A stretch of 64,000 bases of DNA. Origin: Butyrivibrio proteoclasticus P6B7. Its GTDB lineage: Bacteria; Bacillota; Clostridia; Lachnospirales; Lachnospiraceae. How positions within the stretch are numbered: position 1 is the stretch's first letter; the number at the start of each line of letters is the position of its first letter. A program made the translations under genes and the position numbers. Below, one piece after another: positions 53,958 through 63,160 of the stretch. Location of the stretch: assembly GCF_000622085.1 (NCBI RefSeq), contig NZ_JHWL01000006.1, forward strand, positions 108,902 through 172,901, read 5' to 3'. A model generated the notes under the pieces. It was given only the letters and a program-made list of their open reading frames with translations, searched no databases and was not told the DNA's origin.

Positions 53958-54055
53958 AAAACCTCGCTATTTCACTGTTTGTTCTTGTTTCGATGGTGTA
54001 AGTATAATATACTTTAATTACGAAATATGTTGTTTGAACCACATTTTTTGTTTTT

Positions 54056-54246
54056 GGGCAATTCTTTGAAACTTGCTAATTTTACCCATAACATGTTGGA
54101 TGCTTTTGGGTAAATCTGAAATATATGTTCTTTTTACCCATGACTCCCTGGTTTTCCTCGGGTAAATTTGCTAAATTCACTCTTTTTGCCCATGACTCCT
54201 TTGTTGTACCTGGGTAAAATTACTATAAAAGTTCAAAATGCCCAAA
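54056..54246. repeat. Tandem palindromic repeat, 52-bp period, between ferredoxin and Crp/Fnr genes
   Basis: The half-site (A/G)CCCATG recurs at 54084, 54136, 54188 and (as GCCCA) 54240. The inverse GGG(T/C)AAAT recurs at 54056, 54108, 54160 and 54212. Both series step by exactly 52 bp. Each unit forms a TTTACCC...GGGTAAA hairpin. Conservation outside the half-sites is low except CATGACTCC in two copies, which suggests selected sites rather than a fresh duplication. Confidence 0.8.
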
Positions 54247-54352
54247 TATCAGTTATTGCAGACGAACAACAAGAGATTGTTATTTTACAGGCCAACAGTT
54301 CAATACCTAGTTCATGGATTACTCGTATAAATCAATAGTATATGGAGGACTT

Positions 54353-55003
54353 ATGAATCTTGAAACAATCATGGCCAGCCGCCTTTTTAAAGGCATGTCA
54401 GAAAAAGAGCTATCTCAATGCCTGGAAGAACTAGACGCCCAGGAAAAGAACTATAAAAAAGACTCTCTGATTCTCCACGCCGGTGACAAAACCGAAAGAA
54501 TCGGCATGCTCCTGTCAGGAAGCGTTACCATCGAAAGTAACGATGTCTGGGGCAATTGCACCGTGCTTAGCCACGTAGGAAAAGGCCAGTACTTTGCAGA
54601 GACCTATGCCCTTCTTGGAGAAGTGATGCTTGTGGATGTCAGAGCCAACGAGGATTGTCAGATTCTCTTTTGCACCATAAAGAACCTTCTTGATGACAGC
54701 AAAAAGAGCTCTTCCTGGAAGGAAAAGCTCCTAAAAAACATTCTTATTATTTCATCCCAAAAGAACCTGGCCCTCTCCGGAAGGAGCTTTTACACCTCTC
54801 CCAAAAGTTGCCGTGGCCGCCTCTTGTCATACCTTAATGCCTTCGCCCTTCAAACCGGTAAGCGGGAATTCGACATTCCATTTAATCGTCAGCAGCTGGC
54901 TGATTACTTGAATCTGGAACGCACCAACATGTCAAAAGAACTATCTCACATGAAAGACGAGGGATTGATTGAATATCGGAAGAGCCACTTTAAACTACTT
55001 TAA
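54353..55003 (+). CDS. Crp/Fnr-family transcriptional regulator
   Basis: A 216-residue regulator with a cyclic-nucleotide-binding-type beta-roll (about 10-115) and a C-terminal winged helix (about 145-216; FNRQQLADYLNLERTNMSKEL). There is no N-terminal Fnr-type Cys cluster. The start follows ATGGAGG; an earlier in-frame ATG at 54314 has no site. It is divergent from the 4Fe-4S gene across the 52-bp repeats, which are its plausible targets. It overlaps the converging 5'-nucleotidase-like gene by 14 bp. Confidence 0.9.
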   Translation: MNLETIMASRLFKGMSEKELSQCLEELDAQEKNYKKDSLILHAGDKTERIGMLLSGSVTIESNDVWGNCTVLSHVGKGQYFAETYALLGEVMLVDVRANEDCQILFCTIKNLLDDSKKSSSWKEKLLKNILIISSQKNLALSGRSFYTSPKSCRGRLLSYLNAFALQTGKREFDIPFNRQQLADYLNLERTNMSKELSHMKDEGLIEYRKSHFKLL

Positions 55004-55592
55004 CCTGCTCATCAATCTCATCCCAGCTCATACAGCGCATGTAGTTGTCCCCTGGAAGCTCGCACTCCTGGTTCCAAGGTCTGTCCACCACATACACCTT
55101 AAGATCAGGCATGTGATCAAAGAACTTGAAAGCCATAGGTGAATCTTCAACAGCAATGTCGAAGGTCATCTTGTAGTAATCCTCAAGCTCGAGATTGAAC
55201 TCACTGTTCTTGATGAATGAGTCCCTGCCATATTTGTTTAGGCAAAAGAGCTTAGCTCTTTTCAGATCATGCTCGTCGAGCCACTGTCTTGATGGCTCAT
55301 AGGCACTGAATGGACGGCCTGTGATTACAGACACTTCATGACCTTCATCGATCCACTTGTTGAGAGTTGCAACAGCGCCTGGTGTCTCATCGTAGGACAG
55401 AAGCACCTCTGGGCGATGTCCCTCAAGCATAAGCTTCTCATACTCATCATCAGTAAGGTCAAAGGACTGTTGCAAGTTGAAAAAGCGCACCTTCTTGTAA
55501 GGCACATCCTTTCCAAAAAAGTCCTTAGCTATTACTGTAAATGCCTTGGCTGTCTCACACAGGCAATCATCAAAATCTACGTAAATTCTCAT
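54990..55592 (-). CDS. HAD-family 5'(3')-deoxyribonucleotidase-like protein
   Basis: A 200-residue HAD hydrolase. The nucleophile motif is VDFDDCLCET (DxD), followed by VITGRPFSAYEPSR (motif II, Thr) and VEDSPMAFK (motif IV acids). The layout is that of NT5C-like deoxynucleotidases that dephosphorylate nucleoside monophosphates. The AGGAAGAGGT leader is a fair ribosome site. The last residues overlap the converging Crp/Fnr gene. Confidence 0.85.
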   Translation of the reverse strand: MRIYVDFDDCLCETAKAFTVIAKDFFGKDVPYKKVRFFNLQQSFDLTDDEYEKLMLEGHRPEVLLSYDETPGAVATLNKWIDEGHEVSVITGRPFSAYEPSRQWLDEHDLKRAKLFCLNKYGRDSFIKNSEFNLELEDYYKMTFDIAVEDSPMAFKFFDHMPDLKVYVVDRPWNQECELPGDNYMRCMSWDEIDEQVKVV

Positions 55593-55650
55593 TTTTACCT
55601 CTTCCTTTTAAATATCGATACTCCGCCATCATTTCAACTCAAAAAATAAT

Positions 55651-55674
55651 CCACTAACTCCGTCCCCGTGGCTC
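55651..55674. repeat. Half-unit of the GTCCCC repeat family
   Basis: CCACTAACtCCGTCCCCGTGG, matching one arm of the 49493-49553 hairpin, overlapping the stop of the next minus-strand gene. No inverse arm is nearby. Confidence 0.65.
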
Positions 55675-56134
55675 ACACCGGTTCACCAATGGACTCATCG
55701 CCAGTGACTGTTTCGCCAAGCTTGTTGGCCCATCTCTCTGGATATGCAGAGAAGTAGGATATGTTCTCTTTAGCTCTTTTATCTACAAAGCACGGTAGGA
55801 AGCTCCAGGCAATGGACGGAACGCCAACTGCCAGTAGGTACAGCGGTCCAAATATCAGGGACTGTATGGTGTGGCCGTACTCATGAACTAAGAGCATTCT
55901 GGCAAAAGAGCTGTCGTCGTACTGTTCTCGGTACGATGGATAGTAGCAGAATGGGTCATCGGAGATGAAGGTAAACAGGCCTAAAGACAGGCTTGATTTA
56001 CTGATCCAGACCGTTACTACTGAACCGTGGTACAAGTAGTGGCTGCGCCTTATATTCAGCATAAACACTATGAAACCAATTAACGTCTGTGGGAATCCCC
56101 ATGTTAACTGCAACAATATATAAAGAACTAGCAT
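55673..56134 (-). CDS. Small membrane protein with HExxH-like motif
   Basis: About 153 residues with two hydrophobic stretches near the N-terminus (LYILLQLTWGFPQTLIGFIVF and a second near the middle) and the motif LLVHEYGHTIQSLIFGPLYLL. HEYGH is a zinc-protease-like HExxH core placed beside a third hydrophobic segment, as in site-2-type or related membrane metalloproteins. I set the start at 56134, after AGGGGGAT. Activity is not established; many such small proteins are unassigned. Confidence 0.6.
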   Translation of the reverse strand: MLVLYILLQLTWGFPQTLIGFIVFMLNIRRSHYLYHGSVVTVWISKSSLSLGLFTFISDDPFCYYPSYREQYDDSSFARMLLVHEYGHTIQSLIFGPLYLLAVGVPSIAWSFLPCFVDKRAKENISYFSAYPERWANKLGETVTGDESIGEPV

Positions 56135-56150
56135 ATCCCCCTGTGACTCC

Positions 56151-57161
56151 TTATGCTCTGCCGCCAGGAAGTGTGAGCTCCCCTGCGATGTTAAGTGAAT
56201 AGTAGTCACGGATCTCGGAAATATCGCTGGTCATGCCAAGAATCCACATGAGCTTGGTGAGAGCTGCTTCGCTGGTCATGTCGTGGGCTTCAAGCGCACC
56301 GATTTCAAGGGTACGTCTTCCGGTTTCGTAGACGTCCATCTTGGAGCCTTCGTATCTGCACTGGGTGCCCACAACCACGGTCATGCCGCCCTTGATGAGC
56401 TTATCCAGGGTACTGATGAAGTCGTGCTTAAGAAATGGCATTCCGCCAATTCCGTAGGCTTCGATGTAGAGGCCCTTGTAGCCCTGATCAGCCAGGGATT
56501 CAAGAAAGCTTCTGTGAATACCTGGAAACATCTTGATCATGCAGACCTTGTCAGAGAAGCTGTTGGAAAGCTTGAAGATTCCTGTTCTCTCTGGAACTGC
56601 TGCCTGGTCAATCTTCATACCAAGGGAGCTGATGGTTGCTATGTTAGGATAGTTAATACTCTCAAAAGCATCAAAGCTAAGCGACCTAACCTTGGAAGCC
56701 CTGCATCCCAGCATTACCTTTCGGTTAAAGGCCACGAATACGCCTGGAATCTGACTTGCTGCCATGTGAATAGCGCATCTGCAATTTTCCATAGCATCCG
56801 CCACAGGATTAGTAATCGACAGCTGTGAACCTGTGATAACAACTGGAATTCCAATGTTCCTAAGCATAAAAGAAAGCATGGATGAAGTGTAGGCCAGTGT
56901 ATCCGTTCCGTGAATAACCACGATTCCATCATAACTATTCCTGCACTCGCTGATACGCTCCGCCAGCTTGCACCAGTCCTCCGGGAAAATGTTGGCACTA
57001 TCAAGAGAGCAAAAATCCTCTATCTCAATGTCAGTATCTCCAGAAACCATCTTCAGCTCTTTTTGCATATCGTAGATGGAAAGCCCCGGAATCAGGCCAT
57101 TTCCCTTCATAACAGCCGACAAAGTTCCGCCTGTATTTATAATCAAAATCTTCTTACTCAA
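56151..57161 (-). CDS. ansA: Asparaginase
   Basis: A 336-residue type I (cytoplasmic) L-asparaginase. The first catalytic Thr is in NTGGTLSAVMKG, and the second Thr/Asp pair is in VVIHGTDTLAYTSSML. No signal peptide is present, fitting the AnsA class. AGGAGAAT precedes the start. The 3' end lies 17 bp before the small HEYGH protein gene. Confidence 0.9.
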   Translation of the reverse strand: MSKKILIINTGGTLSAVMKGNGLIPGLSIYDMQKELKMVSGDTDIEIEDFCSLDSANIFPEDWCKLAERISECRNSYDGIVVIHGTDTLAYTSSMLSFMLRNIGIPVVITGSQLSITNPVADAMENCRCAIHMAASQIPGVFVAFNRKVMLGCRASKVRSLSFDAFESINYPNIATISSLGMKIDQAAVPERTGIFKLSNSFSDKVCMIKMFPGIHRSFLESLADQGYKGLYIEAYGIGGMPFLKHDFISTLDKLIKGGMTVVVGTQCRYEGSKMDVYETGRRTLEIGALEAHDMTSEAALTKLMWILGMTSDISEIRDYYSLNIAGELTLPGGRA

Positions 57162-57283
57162 AACTATTCTCCTTTATGGATTAGCTAGACCCTTCATAAA
57201 AGTCCACCTACTACTATAAAGGTTTTCACCCAATAAAAAAAGCCCCGGGCTCATTTAATAACCATAAGCGAAAGGCAAAAAAA

Positions 57284-57342
57284 GGAGTCAGTGAGAACCG
57301 TCCCCACTGACTCGGGGTCACCTCACCGTCCCCACTGACTCC
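57284..57342. repeat. Double-core member of the GTCCCC repeat family
   Basis: Two same-orientation cores: GGAGTCAGTGAGAACCGTCC-CCACTGACTC, then TCACCGTCCCCACTGACTCC. It lies just past the stop of the FtsX-type permease gene. Confidence 0.85.
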
Positions 57343-57348
57343 ATAGTT

Positions 57349-60042
57349 TTATTCTACATTCTTGAGGGCCACATCCATCGGAATTCGCTTGATGCGGAGG
57401 TAATCCACTACCGATACAAGCACATAGCCGATCAAAAGGTAAACCACCGAAAGTACCATGGACACTGGCTTAAGGTAAAATGCAAAGTACCCATCCATCT
57501 GCATCATGAACGTCTTAAACACCCAGGTCATCAGGTAGTATCCAATCCCAAAGCCCACCACAGCGCAGAGCGTAACCACAATGGCTGTTGGCAGCATGTA
57601 GAGAGATGCGATCTCATTGTTGCTAAAGCCCAGGATCTTCACCATGGAGATGGCTCCCTCATTGCGTTCGATGATGATCTTGGCCAAAAGATATATGAGG
57701 GCCGCCGCCAGCACAATAAGAGCGTACTTAAACACATCTATTACCCCGCCCAGGGAGTGCTTAAGCTGAACTGTGACCTTCAGAATATCCTCCTTGGTGA
57801 TCACCGTGGCGATGTACTGATCGTCGATATCAGTGATCTCATCACGAGCAAAGAATCCAGAGAATTCCTCCTCATCCTTATCGAAGACTTCATTGAAGCT
57901 GTCCACATTCATGAACAGAGCGATTCCGCCCTCGTAATCAATCTCTCCCACAACCTTAAAGTCGTAGGACTTGTTCTCGTATTCCTCATGGAGAGTTATG
58001 GTATCTCCCGCAGAAATCCCGAACTTGCTGGCAAAGGCGCTGGAAACATAGCCTTCACCTGGATTTGTCTTAGTTAAAAGAGCTACATACTCACTGTCAT
58101 CAGCGACGCCGTAGACAGAAACACTTTCATCTCCGCCGCTTCCCATTCCTGTACGGAAGGAGCTCTTTTTCTTTTCATAGAGAAGGTTAGTAATACTGAA
58201 CCTCTCTGCAGTCTCCTGACTTGTCTCAATAACATTGCCGTCATCATCCTGATAATCCATGAGCATGTACTGATACTCAGCAAACATCATATCTGCTGCC
58301 CTATCGCTGTAGTTGTTCAGGGAATCTGGAAGTCCAAAGGCAAAGCACATCATGAGCTCGATGAATATTACACCGAATATCAAAACCAGGTAATTTGGCA
58401 TGTTCTGGAACAGGATTCTTAATCTGAACCTTCTCATAAAGGACCACCTTGGAAGCCTTCTTGCCTTGGTCCTTCTGGACTTAACAAGATCGTGCCTTAA
58501 GAACCTTAGTGGACTTAACTGTAGCTTTTTTACGATTACAAAGAGATTGATGCAGAACATCAAAATCAGCGGAATAATCGTAGTCTTGATAAGCGCCGTG
58601 TTACTCCACACCAGATGGCAGGTTGGAAGGCTGTAGCTTTCGTAGTACAGGTTAACTGCCACATTCTTAAAGGCGGTGTAGCCCAGCACATTACCTATGA
58701 CAGCGCCGATGATAGTCACAATAAGCGGCATAGACATGTAGTGGACAATGAGTTCTCTTTTGCTATAGCCGGAGGCACGAAGGGTTCCGATTACAGAAGC
58801 CTCCTTGTCTATGGTATTGCTGATGGTGATGGCAAAGATAAATGCGATAACACCGATCAGGATGTAGCAAAGGATACTGGTGGCTGAGGAATCTCCCTCG
58901 ATGTCGGAAGGGGCAAAGTTGCTGGCCTGGCGCAGGTACTCAGGAAGGTAATCCTCAATTTCATTGTCATTTACAACAGTCTGGGTGATGAGAGCCTTTA
59001 AGAAATTCTCGGCATGATCCGCCTGGGCTATCTTATCCTGAGGCTTTTCGTCATAGAGATATGCGTAACTGTAGTGAATTCTTGTTTTTAACCTGTTGAA
59101 GCCTTCAGGAGTCACCATGGCAACGTCAAAGCCAAAGGCGTCAAACATCAGGTCCGTGTTGGATTCATGGAGAGTCAGGTAATTCACATAGGACAAAAGA
59201 CCTACCACCTTAAACTCCTTACCGTCAACTGTTATGGTGTCACCGATGCTGATTCCCACGTTGTCTGCATGCATTCTGTCGATAGCGATCTCATCCTCAG
59301 TTTCTGGAGCTCTTCCTTCGTTAAAAGAGGCCTTGTCTATCTCAGCATCGCTCTTAAATACGCGGACGTTGGCATCTACTTCTCCGTCGTCGTCCTTGTC
59401 TTCGTCAGCTTCTCTGTAGAAGTTCTCATAGATTGTGACCTTTACCGCTTCGAAATCCGGATCATTAAGGTTATATCTATCTGCGATATCGTCCCACTCT
59501 TCGTCCACCTTCTTCTCTACTTCTTCGTGGGCTTCATCGTAGGCCTCATCCACTGCTTTCTTGTAGTCTTCTGACTCCTTGGCTTCTTCCTTAGCTTCGT
59601 CAAAAGAGCTAGCCATCACTTGGTCGATCTGTTCTTGAATCTTCTTTTCGTCAGTGATGCCATATAATGCACACTGAGCACGGACGTTTTCTTCAATGGC
59701 AGCAGTTACCTGCTTGTCCAGTTCTTCTTCGATAGCCTTGGCAACTTCCTTGTCAGCTTCCTTCATACCTTTGTCTATGAAGTACTGTCTCACATCTGCC
59801 TTATCGCCGGTGCTTATGGCATCCAGGAGATCCTTGGATGCTTTCTTTTCCAGTTCAAAGGAGCCGTCCTCTAGGATCAGATCTCTTTTGCCAGCATCAA
59901 CAGAGTAGAGCATGCTGTCGTGACCTACATACATTCCTGAGATTACGCCGATCATGACCACCATGAAGACGATGATTACAAGGTATTTGTGCCATTCGTT
60001 TTTTAGTTCCTTGGGAATTCGCTTGATAAGAGGGTTTCTCAT
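57349..60042 (-). CDS. FtsX-type ABC transporter permease (large)
   Basis: About 897 residues. The first helix (about 15-37) is followed by a long acidic, helical extracytoplasmic region (about 50-200, Asp/Glu/Lys-rich) and a MacB-like domain. Three membrane helices of an FtsX domain come next (about 400-500), then a second soluble part and three final helices (about 770-890). MacB/LolE-type permeases work by mechanotransmission without moving substrate through the membrane. GAGGTAAAAG precedes the start at 60042. It overlaps the ATPase unit closely. Confidence 0.88.
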   Translation of the reverse strand: MRNPLIKRIPKELKNEWHKYLVIIVFMVVMIGVISGMYVGHDSMLYSVDAGKRDLILEDGSFELEKKASKDLLDAISTGDKADVRQYFIDKGMKEADKEVAKAIEEELDKQVTAAIEENVRAQCALYGITDEKKIQEQIDQVMASSFDEAKEEAKESEDYKKAVDEAYDEAHEEVEKKVDEEWDDIADRYNLNDPDFEAVKVTIYENFYREADEDKDDDGEVDANVRVFKSDAEIDKASFNEGRAPETEDEIAIDRMHADNVGISIGDTITVDGKEFKVVGLLSYVNYLTLHESNTDLMFDAFGFDVAMVTPEGFNRLKTRIHYSYAYLYDEKPQDKIAQADHAENFLKALITQTVVNDNEIEDYLPEYLRQASNFAPSDIEGDSSATSILCYILIGVIAFIFAITISNTIDKEASVIGTLRASGYSKRELIVHYMSMPLIVTIIGAVIGNVLGYTAFKNVAVNLYYESYSLPTCHLVWSNTALIKTTIIPLILMFCINLFVIVKKLQLSPLRFLRHDLVKSRRTKARRLPRWSFMRRFRLRILFQNMPNYLVLIFGVIFIELMMCFAFGLPDSLNNYSDRAADMMFAEYQYMLMDYQDDDGNVIETSQETAERFSITNLLYEKKKSSFRTGMGSGGDESVSVYGVADDSEYVALLTKTNPGEGYVSSAFASKFGISAGDTITLHEEYENKSYDFKVVGEIDYEGGIALFMNVDSFNEVFDKDEEEFSGFFARDEITDIDDQYIATVITKEDILKVTVQLKHSLGGVIDVFKYALIVLAAALIYLLAKIIIERNEGAISMVKILGFSNNEIASLYMLPTAIVVTLCAVVGFGIGYYLMTWVFKTFMMQMDGYFAFYLKPVSMVLSVVYLLIGYVLVSVVDYLRIKRIPMDVALKNVE

Positions 60043-60059
60043 AGTTCTTTTACCTCCTC

Positions 60060-60764
60060 TTACCACTCAAGGTCTGCTGCTGGGATCTTGGTCTCGTTAA
60101 TGTCATTGTGGCGCACAACGCCGTCACGGAGCTTGATCACGTGGCCTGCCATGTACTTGATGGCTTCGTTATGGGTAACCATGATGATGGTGCTGCCGTA
60201 TTTCTTGTTGCAGTCCTCGATAAGTGCCAGGATCTCTTTTGACGTCTTGTAATCCAGAGCGCCTGTGGGCTCGTCGCACATAAGGATGTCAGGGTTCTTG
60301 ACTACTGCCCTTCCAATGGATACTCTCTGCTGTTGTCCGCCTGATAATTGATTGGGGTATTTGTACTTGTGGTCTTGAAGACCGAGGGTTGTTATGACTT
60401 CTTCGACGTCTAAGGGGTTATCGGAAAGGTAGGCTCCCACCTCGATATTCTCCTTGACATTAAGATTTGGGATTAGGTTGTACATCTGGAATACGTAGCC
60501 TAGGTGCTTACGTCTGTACATTGTGAGCTGAGTTTCGTTCATCTCTTCCAGCTTGTCGCCGTTGATACTTACAAAGCCTTCATCTGGTGTATCTATGCCA
60601 CCTATGATGTTGAGCAGTGTTGACTTGCCGGAACCTGATGGACCCAGGAGTACGCAGAACTCGCCTTTTCCTACGGTGAAGTTCATGCCGCGCAGGACTT
60701 CCTGTCTGGCCTCTCCTGCTCCAAAGCTCTTTTTTAGATCTTTGATTTCAAGAAATTCTTTCAT
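60060..60764 (-). CDS. ABC transporter ATP-binding protein (MacB/LolD-type)
   Basis: A 234-residue ATPase with Walker A GPSGSGKSTLLNI, signature LSGGQQQRVSIG, Walker B ILMCDEPTGALD and H-loop VTHN. These features and the FtsX-type partner place it in the MacB/LolD (ABC-3 exporter) group. GAGGAGG precedes the start. It is the first gene of the two-gene unit behind a consensus promoter. Confidence 0.93.
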   Translation of the reverse strand: MKEFLEIKDLKKSFGAGEARQEVLRGMNFTVGKGEFCVLLGPSGSGKSTLLNIIGGIDTPDEGFVSINGDKLEEMNETQLTMYRRKHLGYVFQMYNLIPNLNVKENIEVGAYLSDNPLDVEEVITTLGLQDHKYKYPNQLSGGQQQRVSIGRAVVKNPDILMCDEPTGALDYKTSKEILALIEDCNKKYGSTIIMVTHNEAIKYMAGHVIKLRDGVVRHNDINETKIPAADLEW

Positions 60765-60779
60765 ATAGCCTCCTCATTA

Positions 60780-60830
60780 GTTAGGTATTGCTAACCATAT
60801 CATTATAGTTAGCTTTGTCTAACTTGTCAA
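60780..60830 (-). promoter_or_regulatory. Promoter with two GTTAG-N6-CTAAC palindromes
   Basis: Consensus -35 TTGACA (60825-60830) and -10 TATAAT (60802-60807), spacer 17 bp. One palindrome, GTTAGCTTTGTCTAAC (60808-60823), fills the spacer. A second, GTTAGGTATTGCTAAC (60780-60795), lies just downstream of the -10. They share the half-sites and are 28 bp centre to centre. This is the layout of a repressor (TetR/MarR-like) operator pair; no such regulator gene adjoins. Confidence 0.85.
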
Positions 60831-60840
60831 AGATGAAACA

Positions 60841-60869
60841 AGTCAATGGGGACGGTTCTATTTGACTCC
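60841..60869. repeat. Short member of the GTCCCC repeat family (opposite orientation)
   Basis: AGTCAATGGGGACGGTTCTA-TTTGACTCC. It lies immediately upstream of the ABC exporter promoter. Confidence 0.85.
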
Positions 60870-60930
60870 TTTGTTAAGCTGTAAGAACCGGAGTCTCATT
60901 CTGGGCAAACTAATTGCCACGAGCTCACCG

Positions 60931-62175
60931 TTATGCTTCGGTGGTTTTCTTTAGGCAGTAATCCAGTTCAGGGTCTTTACCTATATTCTCAGGGCTCCAT
61001 GGAATATATTTATCCACAGGAACCCCCTTTTGAGATAGCTCTTTTCCACAATCAATTCGTGTATCTCTTGAAGTTGGGTAGAGCAAAGTAAAATCATCGA
61101 AGTGCACCATAGTGCAGTTTGAATAATCGGTGATGCCCATGGATGGCCTGCCAACTAAGGTTACTTTGGGTGAATAGGACATCACTTCAGCAAAGGCATC
61201 TCCGGAAGAAGCGCATTTTTCGTCGGTGATAACAAACACCTTCTCCGGGAGGGCTCTGCCCTTAATTCCCACGGCGAATTCTTCTGTGCTCTCAATGAAG
61301 CCTTTTCCCATGTTCTCCTTGTTATCAGCGATCATCCTTTCCAGCATTGGAGCCATATCCTCTGGAACGTTGTCGCCAAAGAAGTTCTTCAAAAGCTCAA
61401 TTCTATCTGTGCAATTCCTGGTGGAATAGTTGATCTCAATAGGATATTCCATCTTGTAGTAGTCTGTGACGAGCTTGCCTTCTGGGAAGCAGTACTCCAA
61501 AAGTGGCTCAAAGCCTGAATCAGCGCCGCCTCCATTTCCGCGGACATCCAGGATAAGCTTCTTGCATTTGTCCAGAGCATCCTTACAATCTGCATAGACC
61601 TGTCCGATTGCGTTTAAGTCAACAAAGTCCGCAAGCCTGATGTACAGGGTGTTATCATCATATTCTTTAAAGAAGTAACGTTCCTCTTCTTCGCCTTTTG
61701 AACCATGGATAATGGCGATATCTTCCTTAGTGCCGTCCTTATGCAGCACAGAAAGTGTGTTGTAGAACTTTAGTACAGCTGGCCAGGTTTTGCCCTGGCG
61801 TTCCTCGCTTTCTCCCATGAAGAACCTGCTTTCTTTTGTGGCAATTTCCGGGATTGGCTGGCCGTCTATATGGGTGATTCTGTCGCCTGCTGAGAGCTTA
61901 GTGTCAGGTTTTGCCTCTATAACGTAGAGCTCATCCCCCTTTCTCATTACGGAGAACCCAATTGAACCAAGGTTTCCATCAGAGAAGTTTAGATGGCCTT
62001 CCACCTTGAAGGTTGCCAGATATTCCTGCACCAAATGCATAAACTCCATGCGGTCCATGTCATCTGTAATCTTGCTCTGATACTCCTCATAAGGTCCTGC
62101 CCCGAAGTCCTTGCAGGTGGCTGAATCCTCTTTCATGATCTTAATTATGTCGTCGAAAATCTGTGTGTATGTCAT
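60931..62175 (-). CDS. S41 family peptidase
   Basis: A 414-residue protease of the C-terminal-processing (S41) type. A PDZ-like segment lies near residues 75-120 (GDRITHIDGQPI), the catalytic core region includes LILDVRGNGGGADSGF, and the nucleophile Ser is in VITDEKCASSGDAFAEVM, followed by the conserved GRPSMGITDYSN. No signal peptide is seen, so it is probably cytoplasmic, unlike CtpA-type enzymes. It ends near the ABC exporter promoter. Confidence 0.88.
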   Translation of the reverse strand: MTYTQIFDDIIKIMKEDSATCKDFGAGPYEEYQSKITDDMDRMEFMHLVQEYLATFKVEGHLNFSDGNLGSIGFSVMRKGDELYVIEAKPDTKLSAGDRITHIDGQPIPEIATKESRFFMGESEERQGKTWPAVLKFYNTLSVLHKDGTKEDIAIIHGSKGEEEERYFFKEYDDNTLYIRLADFVDLNAIGQVYADCKDALDKCKKLILDVRGNGGGADSGFEPLLEYCFPEGKLVTDYYKMEYPIEINYSTRNCTDRIELLKNFFGDNVPEDMAPMLERMIADNKENMGKGFIESTEEFAVGIKGRALPEKVFVITDEKCASSGDAFAEVMSYSPKVTLVGRPSMGITDYSNCTMVHFDDFTLLYPTSRDTRIDCGKELSQKGVPVDKYIPWSPENIGKDPELDYCLKKTTEA

Positions 62176-62201
62176 ATTTGTCCCCTGTTGATGTTATTTT
62201 T

Positions 62202-62230
62202 GGAGTCAATTAGAACCGTCCCCTGTGACT
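62202..62230. repeat. Short member of the GTCCCC repeat family
   Basis: GGAGTCAATTAGAACCGTCC-CCTGTGACT, overlapping the 3' end of the XRE-type gene (stop at 62206), so the repeat supplies the last codons. Confidence 0.8.
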
Positions 62231-63027
62231 TTTTTGCGATCATAGATAATAAAGGCTACTCCTACAGCAGCAGCACCAAAAGCTGCGAGTATATCCCAGA
62301 TATCAACAACTGGCTCACCGATCATCAGCCACAAGCTGGCATTTATGATAAGCATAAATGGAAGCGCTACTATGAACGTGATTCCTGTGGCCAGGAACTT
62401 CCTGTCCATGAATCTGGTAAATACCGCATATACCACCCAGATAAATGCCAGTGAAATAGCTGCCATAACAGCTCCTATAAGAAATAGCTCTTTTACCCCA
62501 ATAAGGACTCTTAGGATAAAAAGATATGGCAAAATCAAGGCAGTCAGCATAATAAGTGAAGTCTTTATGCCTTTCTTGCCAAGAAGAATCATCGGAATGG
62601 TAACGGCCCATCCGAAAAGGCAGGACGCAAGCACTATCAGTGACCATGTAAAGCTTCCAGAAATAGCAAAATTGCTTATAGCACACACCAGAACTGCAAT
62701 TCCAATTGATGCTGAAAAAGCAATCGCCAAAAGCTTACTAATACTAAAGCTATTCTCGTTCTGTTTTTTGAGTTCAATAAGGTTCTCACTGACCTTTTCT
62801 TCGTAATTATTCATATTAATCCTCTCCCCGCTTAATAGCTCGTTGACCGTCACGCCAAGAATGCTGCATAGTTCCAGCATGATTGACGAATCCGGCATAC
62901 ATTTCCCGGTCTCCCATTTAGAGACTGCTCTGTCTGTGATGTTCAGCTTCTCTGCAAGCTGTGCCTGAGTGAGTCCTTTCTCTTTTCTGCAGCTCGCTAT
63001 GAACTTCCCTGTGTAAATTTGATTCAT
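62206..63027 (-). CDS. XRE-family regulator fused to a membrane domain
   Basis: A 273-residue protein. Residues 5-62 form an XRE helix-turn-helix (FIASCRKEKGLTQAQLAEKL, VSKWETGKCMPD). The rest holds about six hydrophobic segments (about 95-260), so the DNA-binding domain is tethered to the membrane. The last few codons derive from a dispersed repeat, hinting that the original C-terminus was changed by its insertion. GGAGG precedes the start. Targets unknown. Confidence 0.82.
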   Translation of the reverse strand: MNQIYTGKFIASCRKEKGLTQAQLAEKLNITDRAVSKWETGKCMPDSSIMLELCSILGVTVNELLSGERINMNNYEEKVSENLIELKKQNENSFSISKLLAIAFSASIGIAVLVCAISNFAISGSFTWSLIVLASCLFGWAVTIPMILLGKKGIKTSLIMLTALILPYLFILRVLIGVKELFLIGAVMAAISLAFIWVVYAVFTRFMDRKFLATGITFIVALPFMLIINASLWLMIGEPVVDIWDILAAFGAAAVGVAFIIYDRKKVTGDGSN

Positions 63028-63160
63028 TTAGTTTTTTCCTCCTTCGAGCTAAACATTACAAAATTTTGGTTCCAATGAACACGAACTATTGGTTGATTTA
63101 CCAGACTCAACCGTTGGTTGGGAGAGGTGGAGTTGCTGATAAATACTGGGTTTGAGTTAA

